From NCBI GenBank assembly GCA_903882765.1, contig CAIRYE010000020.1:1-9821 (forward strand): DNA of 9,821 bases. The letters run 5' to 3'. Shown here in pieces: positions 5,742 to 9,821 of the stretch (position 1 is its first letter; each line of letters starts with the position of its first letter). The translations under genes were made by a program, and so were the position numbers. Below the pieces are notes generated by a model. The model did not search any database and had not been told where the DNA came from. It saw nothing but the letters and a program-made list of their open reading frames with translations. Origin of the DNA: an uncultured Anaerolineae bacterium (lineage in GTDB: Bacteria > Chloroflexota > Anaerolineae > Anaerolineales > Villigracilaceae).

Positions 5742-6922
5742 TCTACCTTTTTCGTTTCCAAAATATTAAAATAGCGTAAGGCCGTCTTCAACCCTTTTAC
5801 CAAGGCGTCGATATCCTCTTCGTTATTGTAGCCTTGTATAGATACCCGTATCATTTTCTTATCTGCCCAGACCAAAACTGGCAATTCAACCTTATGTTCC
5901 TCGTATAAATACGATTTTAATTGGGCAACATCAAATTGATCGGGTATTTGAATAGAAGCTAACTGAGTGTAGTTTTCATTATCTGAATAAATGGATGCAA
6001 AACCGGGTAGTGAGGTTACATCCGCTATTGTTCTATCCAAGTATTGTTTACACTTTTTTCGTACATCCTGCCAATTATTTTCTTTTGAAAATGCGATCGC
6101 CGCTGGAACGCTCAAGTAGGCTGCGGGGTCTTTGGTCCCAGCCCATTGAAAAAAGTCGACGAAGCGCGAGCCGGTCTTTGAGAAATCCTCGATACCAAAA
6201 CCCCAGCTTACTACGATTGGGTCAACCAAAGGCTGTACTTCAGGGCGAACATACAAAAAGGCCGCGCCTTTCGGTGACAATGCCCACTTATGACAATTGC
6301 TGGTGTAAAAATCCGCTCCTAGTGTATCGAGAGCGAGATCGATCTGTCCAAAGGCGTGAGCGCCATCCACAACGGTTAATATTCCTTTTTCCCGGGCAAC
6401 CTTGCAGATCATCTCAACAGGAAACTTGATCGCGGTCGGCGAGGTGATGTGACTAATAAAGATCACCTTGGTACGTTCGGTGATGCCGGTTAGAAATTCC
6501 TGGGCAACCTTCTCCGGGTCAGCAATTGGCAGGGGGATGGCTTTTCGGACATAGGAAGCACCGTTTTTTTTGCAGAGAAATTCCCACGTATAATCACAAG
6601 CACCATATTCATGGTCTGTAGTTAATATCTCATCACCCGGCTGTAATTTTAAGCTTTGAGCAACAATATTTACCCCATGTGTAGCATTTGGAATATAAAC
6701 AAGGTTATTCGCGTTTGTCTGCAATTCTGCCGCCAAAATTTCGCGTGATGTGTTCATATGGTCATCAAAATCGCGACCAAGAAATTTAACAGGTTGTCGC
6801 TCAAGTTTCTCTTGCCAACCTACATATTCTTTGAAGACTTGTTTTGGTGTCGCTCCAAAAGAGCCATGATTCAAAAATACAATATCTTGATCCAACATAA
6901 ATTTATTGCGAAGGTTGTTCAT
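5738..6922 (-). CDS. Class V aminotransferase-fold PLP enzyme, isopenicillin N epimerase-like
   Basis: A 394-residue, apparently complete fold-type I PLP enzyme. Visible landmarks are F-L-N-H-G-S-F-G-A-T-P (16-26), N-A-T-H-G-V-N (79-85, cofactor phosphate region), T-D-H-E-Y-G-A-C (102-109), S-H-I-T-S-P-T (157-163), V-V-D-G-A-H-A (D186, H189 near the pyridine ring), and the Schiff-base lysine in S-N-C-H-K-W (K212). The pattern matches proteins usually labelled isopenicillin N epimerase (CefD-like) or cysteine desulfurase-like; there is no sign of beta-lactam biosynthesis here, so the epimerase label should not be taken literally. Related enzymes include C-S lyases and amino-acid epimerases. 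It is the first gene of the minus-strand set, with a GGGAAG site about five bases before the ATG. Substrate unknown. Confidence 0.88.
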   Translation of the reverse strand: MNNLRNKFMLDQDIVFLNHGSFGATPKQVFKEYVGWQEKLERQPVKFLGRDFDDHMNTSREILAAELQTNANNLVYIPNATHGVNIVAQSLKLQPGDEILTTDHEYGACDYTWEFLCKKNGASYVRKAIPLPIADPEKVAQEFLTGITERTKVIFISHITSPTAIKFPVEMICKVAREKGILTVVDGAHAFGQIDLALDTLGADFYTSNCHKWALSPKGAAFLYVRPEVQPLVDPIVVSWGFGIEDFSKTGSRFVDFFQWAGTKDPAAYLSVPAAIAFSKENNWQDVRKKCKQYLDRTIADVTSLPGFASIYSDNENYTQLASIQIPDQFDVAQLKSYLYEEHKVELPVLVWADKKMIRVSIQGYNNEEDIDALVKGLKTALRYFNILETKKVE

Positions 6923-6981
6923 CAGTTCTTCCCGAATATTGAGTAAAATTAGGATACTTCTTTATTTTAACGAACATTTGT
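6923..6981. promoter_or_regulatory. Divergent promoter region
   Basis: This 59-base AT-rich region lies between the divergent aminotransferase (-) and MFS (+) starts and must hold the 5' signals for both unless promoters lie inside genes. For the plus strand, TTGAGT (6939-6944) and TATTTT (6963-6968), 18 bases apart, are weak -35/-10 candidates; they would place transcription start only about 6 bases before the MFS ATG. For the minus strand, TAAAAT (complement of 6964-6969) is a possible -10 with no good -35. Assignments are tentative. Confidence 0.4.
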
Positions 6982-8226
6982 ATGAATTTCATAAAACAAT
7001 TTTACAACCCTTCAACGGTGCCTTTTGACCAAAAAAGTAATTTCGGCCATTTCTTATTTGATATCGGTTGGTTCGGGGTATTAAGCGGCTCTACCGCGAA
7101 TTTCATAAACATATACGCAACCCGGATTGGTGCCAGTGAGTTTCAGATCGGTATCCTCAGTGCTATCGCGGCAGTAGTTAGCTTGTTTTTTACCATCCCC
7201 GCCACCCGCTGGCTAGAACAACGGGAAATTAAAGGGGCGGTTTTTTGGTCATCCATCGTTTATCGCTTTGGCTTCTTTTTCTTTGTCCCGTTGCCTTGGT
7301 TGTTATCGCAACCCAATCAAATATGGGCATTGATCTTACTTAGCTTTGTTATGGGGATACCTCTTACCGCACTTTCGATCGGTTTTAGTTCCCTTTTCGC
7401 CGAGGCGGTGCCCACCAGTCTTAGAGCGTATTTTGCCGGCACACGCAATGTAGTAATGGCAATCAGTTTTATGCTCTCCTCTTTGCTGTGCGGATATTTG
7501 CTCACACAAATATCCTTCCCCCTCAATTATCAAATCGTTTTTTCCATTGGTTTCATTGGCGCAATGATGAGCAGCTATCATCTCTATAAAATCAAAGTTC
7601 AGCCCAAAGAAAACGCCGAACCCGCTGAGGTAAATCATTCCTCACAAGCACGTTTTGACCTAAAAACATATTTTCGGGCAGATATCCTTAAGACGCCATT
7701 CCTGATCACATTGCTATTGTTGATGGCTTTTCACATCCCGCAATACCTGGCGATTCCACTTTTCCCGATCTATTTTGTTCGATACCTGAATCTCACCGAT
7801 AATCAACTCGGCATCGGTACCGCTCTTTTCTATCTCTCAATGTTGGTCGGATCTACCCGGTTGCATACCTGGGTACGCTCTTTTGGCAATAAAAATATGG
7901 TTGGCATCGGGGTGGTTAGCATGGCGATCTACCCGATATTGCTCTCCTATTCGACCAATGTTTGGCATTATTATGGGATATCCCTTTTAGGTGGAATGGC
8001 CTGGGCGATTGTTGGCGGAACTTCGCTCAACTACATCCTCGACCGATGCCCCGAAAATGATCGGCCTGCCCACTTGGCTTGGTACAACCTTATTCTCAAC
8101 GCTTCCGTATTGATCGGCTCTCTTTCAGGGCCAGCGATCTCTCACCTTACATCTATTTCAACCGCGTTGATCATCTTTGGCGTTCTTCGCGGGCTGGCGG
8201 GCTTAGCCATTCTAAAATGGGGGTAA
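6982..8226 (+). CDS. Major facilitator superfamily transporter
   Basis: A 414-residue, highly hydrophobic protein with about 12 predicted membrane segments in two halves, separated by a hydrophilic central loop around residues 203-235 (basic and acidic residues, K-V-Q-P-K-E-N-A-E-P-A-E). The N-half shows I-G-A-S-E-F-Q-I-G-I-L-S-A-I (49-62) and the C-half L-N-L-T-D-N-Q-L-G-I-G-T-A, the repeated pattern before membrane segments typical of MFS proteins; the conserved loop between segments 2 and 3 reads R-W-L-E-Q-R-E-I-K-G. Substrate cannot be read from sequence; drug, sugar and peptide efflux members all look alike. No Shine-Dalgarno is seen before the ATG. It may be cotranscribed with smpB (34-base gap), but smpB has its own promoter candidate. 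Confidence 0.85.
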   Translation: MNFIKQFYNPSTVPFDQKSNFGHFLFDIGWFGVLSGSTANFINIYATRIGASEFQIGILSAIAAVVSLFFTIPATRWLEQREIKGAVFWSSIVYRFGFFFFVPLPWLLSQPNQIWALILLSFVMGIPLTALSIGFSSLFAEAVPTSLRAYFAGTRNVVMAISFMLSSLLCGYLLTQISFPLNYQIVFSIGFIGAMMSSYHLYKIKVQPKENAEPAEVNHSSQARFDLKTYFRADILKTPFLITLLLLMAFHIPQYLAIPLFPIYFVRYLNLTDNQLGIGTALFYLSMLVGSTRLHTWVRSFGNKNMVGIGVVSMAIYPILLSYSTNVWHYYGISLLGGMAWAIVGGTSLNYILDRCPENDRPAHLAWYNLILNASVLIGSLSGPAISHLTSISTALIIFGVLRGLAGLAILKWG

Positions 8227-8242
8227 CTGTCAGGTTTCTACA

Positions 8243-8251
8243 TGTTACAAT
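8243..8251 (+). promoter_or_regulatory. Extended -10 promoter candidate for smpB
   Basis: TGT followed by TACAAT (8243-8251) matches an extended -10 element (TGn plus five of six bases of TATAAT). No good -35 hexamer lies 16-18 bases upstream (the bases there read GTAACT). Transcription would begin around A8257, only about 4 bases before the smpB ATG, so the mRNA would be almost leaderless; this agrees with the lack of a Shine-Dalgarno there. Confidence 0.5.
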
Positions 8252-8260
8252 ATAAAACTT

Positions 8261-8719
8261 ATGACCGAAGAAAACATTAAGGTAGTTGCTACCAACCGTA
8301 AGGCTGGTTTTGAATATTTCATAGTTGAGCGTTTCGAAGCTGGCTTGGCTTTGCAGGGCTCAGAAATTAAGTCGATTCGTGCTGGGCAGATCAGTATTAC
8401 CGAAGCTTATGTTGAGATATCTGATCAAGATGAAGCTTGGCTTATTGAAGCGCATATCGCCCCTTATGTTGAAGCGAACCGATTTAATCACGACCCAAAA
8501 CGACCGCGACGATTGTTGCTGCATCGAAAAGAGATCTATCGAATGTTCAATTCCGTAAAACAAAAAGGGATGACCATCATCCCTTTGAAAGTTTTTATTT
8601 CAAACCGTCGCGCTAAAATTGAGATCGCACTCGCGAAAGGCAAAAAAATGTATGATAAGCGCGATGCCATCGCGAAGCGAGACGAGGAGCGCGAAGAACA
8701 ACGCAACGCCAAGTACTAA
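8261..8719 (+). CDS. smpB: SsrA (tmRNA)-binding protein SmpB
   Basis: A complete 152-residue SmpB, normal length for the family. It shows A-T-N-R-K-A-G-F-E-Y-F-I (10-21), E-A-G-L-A-L-Q-G-S-E-I-K-S-I-R-A-G (26-42), the N-R-F-N-H-D-P-K-R-P-R-R-L-L-L-H-R-K-E-I tmRNA-binding region (73-92), and the C-terminal K-G-K-K-M-Y-D-K-R-D (126-135) followed by a charged tail that enters the decoding channel. SmpB delivers alanyl-tmRNA to stalled ribosomes for trans-translation. The start is fixed by the family's N-terminal length; there is no Shine-Dalgarno before it, only TATAAAACTT. The TAA (8717-8719) overlaps the opposing aroQ TAG by sharing CTAA. No tmRNA gene (ssrA) is visible nearby, although it often neighbours smpB. 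Confidence 0.98.
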   Translation: MTEENIKVVATNRKAGFEYFIVERFEAGLALQGSEIKSIRAGQISITEAYVEISDQDEAWLIEAHIAPYVEANRFNHDPKRPRRLLLHRKEIYRMFNSVKQKGMTIIPLKVFISNRRAKIEIALAKGKKMYDKRDAIAKRDEEREEQRNAKY

Positions 8720-9138
8720 TCCTCGAACGACTGAATTCCCAATAGGTACGATCTTGCCCCAAATCCACTGATCTTTCCTCGGCACACAGCTGAGATGAGA
8801 GATGTATGCCGAAAGGATTCTCTGGCATATACGTTGGAAAGATGAACCTCAACCACTGGAACTGTGATCGACGAAATCGCGTCTCGTAAAGCGACCGAGG
8901 TATGAGTAAAGCCCCCTGGATTTAGCACAACTCCATCCGCCCATTGCTGGCAATTTTGCAAAGTATCGATCAATACTCCTTCGTGATTTGATTGCACGAA
9001 GGTAAGCTCAATTCCTTTTGGTGAAGCGTATTTTTGGAGGCGTTTATTGATATCCTCCAATGTATCTTTTCCATAGATGTCCGGTTCACGCTTTCCGAGC
9101 ATGTTGAGATTTGGGCCATTCAAGATCAATATTTTCAT
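8716..9138 (-). CDS. aroQ: Type II 3-dehydroquinate dehydratase
   Basis: A complete 140-residue type II dehydroquinase, which dehydrates 3-dehydroquinate to 3-dehydroshikimate in the shikimate pathway; the family forms dodecamers in the cytoplasm. Conserved active-site features are all present: N-G-P-N-L-N-M-L-G-x-R (7-17, including R17), catalytic Y22 in D-I-Y-G, N73 in L-N-P-G-G-F-T-H-T-S (H79), E97 and H99 in V-E-V-H-L-S-N, and R110 in F-R-H-T-S. The ATG shares bases with the aroB TGA (ATGA), and a strong GAGGAG site five bases upstream lies inside the aroB 3' end, so expression is probably coupled to aroB. It converges on smpB with a 4-base overlap of stop codons. Confidence 0.98.
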   Translation of the reverse strand: MKILILNGPNLNMLGKREPDIYGKDTLEDINKRLQKYASPKGIELTFVQSNHEGVLIDTLQNCQQWADGVVLNPGGFTHTSVALRDAISSITVPVVEVHLSNVYARESFRHTSLISAVCRGKISGFGARSYLLGIQSFED

Positions 9139-9821
9139 AATGTCTCCTCTAAATTACCGATAGCAATCCCTGTTCTTACGGTACCAATTTTGATCGGCAA
9201 CGCAAAATGCACAGCGTTACCGCTTTTTTTCTTGTCATTTTTCATAAACCCGATGATCCTTGGTCTGTTCATTTCCATAGGTAAGGAAGTAGGTAATTTG
9301 AGGGTCTCGAATACCGCGATAATTTTCTCCGTTAGGCCAAGTTCAGCCAAGCCCATTTTCTCAGCTAGACGGCTTTCAGCTACGATTCCAATAGCGATGG
9401 CTTCGCCATGTTTTAACTTAAATTCGCTTTCAATCTCTACCGCGTGACCGATGGTGTGACCAAGGTTCAGCGACGCCCGCTTCCCCTTCTCATAGGGGTC
9501 TTCCTCAATCACATCCACTTTTACCCGCACCGCCCTTTTTATTATATCTGTTAGGTTCGCGTTGATATGGTCTAATCCGAGCGAACAATCCTCGAACAAT
9601 GCGGAATCGGCAATAATGCCGTGTTTGACCACTTCCGCCATTCCGGAGATAAATTCATCCTTGGGCAACGTTTTTAACAATTCTGGATCGATCAATACTA
9701 ATTCTGGTGGATAAAAGCTTCCGATCAGATTTTTGCCTTGCGGTAGATCGAAACCAGTTTTCCCGCCGATGCTAGCATCAACCATTGATAATAATGTGGT
9801 TGGCAGGCAAACCCATCGGCA
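9135..9821 (-). CDS. aroB: 3-dehydroquinate synthase, C-terminal part
   Basis: The frame is open from the right window edge (9821) to the TGA at 9137-9135, giving 228 residues; the usual length is about 350, so roughly the first 120-130 residues lie outside. The fragment begins with the NAD-binding-domain end (L-P-T-T-L-L-S-M-V-D-A-S-I-G-G-K-T-G) and continues through the metal-binding domain: the zinc-ligand glutamate in G-M-A-E-V-V-K-H-G, the histidine motif L-N-L-G-H-T-I-G-H-A-V-E, and L-K-H-G-E-A-I-A-I-G with the third ligand. The C-terminal M-K-N-D-K-K-K-S-G-N substrate-binding motif is present. The enzyme converts DAHP to 3-dehydroquinate using NAD and a divalent metal. The M at 9785 is internal, not the start. 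Product feeds AroQ, encoded next with an ATGA overlap. Confidence 0.97.
   Translation of the reverse strand, partial: CRWVCLPTTLLSMVDASIGGKTGFDLPQGKNLIGSFYPPELVLIDPELLKTLPKDEFISGMAEVVKHGIIADSALFEDCSLGLDHINANLTDIIKRAVRVKVDVIEEDPYEKGKRASLNLGHTIGHAVEIESEFKLKHGEAIAIGIVAESRLAEKMGLAELGLTEKIIAVFETLKLPTSLPMEMNRPRIIGFMKNDKKKSGNAVHFALPIKIGTVRTGIAIGNLEETL
9143..9150 (-). promoter_or_regulatory. Strong Shine-Dalgarno for aroQ inside aroB
   Basis: Read on the minus strand, the bases before the aroQ ATG are AGAGGAGACATT, with GAGGAG five to six bases before the start. It is the best ribosome-binding site in the window and lies within the last codons of aroB. With the ATGA overlap it suggests aroQ is translated both by re-initiation and independently. 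Confidence 0.75.

Larger units (their letters stand above)
284..6922 (-). other. Putative eight-gene operon
   Basis: Eight minus-strand genes follow one another from 6922 down to 284. The junctions are an ATGA overlap (aminotransferase/patatin), 7 bases (patatin/L,D-transpeptidase), 14 bases (transpeptidase/ccdA), 7 bases (ccdA/glutaredoxin-DUF2085), a GTGA overlap (glutaredoxin-DUF2085/pgeF), 13 bases (pgeF/yggS) and 12 bases (yggS/yggT). No gap is large enough for a conventional promoter plus leader, and I see no hairpin-plus-T-run terminator in any gap. The simplest reading is one transcript starting in the divergent region near 6923-6981. Internal promoters inside coding sequence cannot be excluded. 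Confidence 0.7.

Noticed and set aside
6096..6103. GCGATCGC octamer (HIP1) as evidence for a cyanobacterium
   Set aside because: I noticed only one copy of the full HIP1 octamer; the enrichment here is for the GATC core, and the gene set does not point to cyanobacteria.
5995..6429. A 144-codon plus-strand frame opposite the aminotransferase gene
   Set aside because: The opposite strand has clear family motifs including the PLP lysine; this frame is rich in R, S and P with no domain signal.
5738..6922. Naming the class V enzyme isopenicillin N epimerase (cefD)
   Set aside because: The sequence resembles proteins given that name automatically, but no beta-lactam pathway genes are nearby and fold-level motifs do not fix the reaction.
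8660..8674. Inverted repeat CGCGATG-C-CATCGCG near the end of smpB, as a terminator
   Set aside because: A 1-base spacer cannot form a normal loop, no T-run follows, and it encodes the conserved K-R-D-A-I-A-K-R-D segment, so it is best explained by coding constraint.
8720..9138. tmRNA (ssrA) gene downstream of smpB
   Set aside because: ssrA often follows smpB, but this region is entirely occupied by aroQ on the other strand and no tRNA-like ends with a GGTTCGA-type arm are seen.
9135..9785. aroB starting at the ATG at 9785
   Set aside because: That methionine is inside the conserved P-T-T-L-L-x-M-V-D-A-S-I-G-G-K-T-G motif, and the open frame continues to the window edge.
1..9821. A hidden defence island, CRISPR array or mobile element
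   Set aside because: Every large segment is accounted for by housekeeping or envelope genes with conserved motifs; I saw no direct-repeat array, no transposase or integrase, no terminal inverted repeats and no toxin-antitoxin-like pair.

Overview
The window looks like an ordinary, gene-dense bacterial chromosome segment at about 45-46% GC. The best guess for the source is a Chloroflexota bacterium of the Anaerolineae type. This is inferred from the membrane protein carrying a DUF2085 domain with an enlarged loop, the Tat-exported L,D-transpeptidase with an SH3-like N-terminus, and the overall gene repertoire; there is no rRNA or other decisive marker. No tRNA, rRNA, CRISPR array, insertion sequence or phage gene is visible, and no stretch over 300 bases lacks a gene.

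Layout. (1) Positions 1-279 (+) hold the C-terminal end of a lytic transglycosylase. (2) Positions 6922 down to 284 (-) hold eight tightly packed genes, with gaps of 7-14 bases or stop/start overlaps: a class V PLP aminotransferase-fold protein, a patatin-like phospholipase, a Tat-signal L,D-transpeptidase, CcdA, a glutaredoxin-DUF2085 membrane fusion, PgeF (YfiH/YlmD), YggS (YlmE) and YggT (YlmG). (3) A 59-base divergent region (6923-6981) separates this set from an MFS transporter (+), followed by smpB (+). (4) On the minus strand, aroB (cut by the right edge) overlaps aroQ, and aroQ meets smpB tail to tail with a 4-base overlap.

How the genes may work together. The last three genes of the long minus-strand set keep the order of the conserved ylmD-ylmE-ylmG cluster but have no ylmF/sepF between ylmE and ylmG. 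Upstream of them sit a cysteine-dependent cell-wall cross-linking enzyme, the membrane thiol-reductant exporter CcdA, and a membrane protein with an N-terminal CHLC redox domain. I infer a possible thiol-redox route that keeps an exported cell-wall enzyme active, by analogy with CcdA-StoA-SpoVD in Bacillus. aroB and aroQ carry out the second and third steps of the shikimate pathway. SmpB works with tmRNA in ribosome rescue.

The most unusual sequence-level signals are a perfect 22-base palindrome inside the 3' end of ccdA, and about 90 GATC sites where about 38 would be expected, including four GATCGATC octamers. I see no clear new defence or mobile system here.
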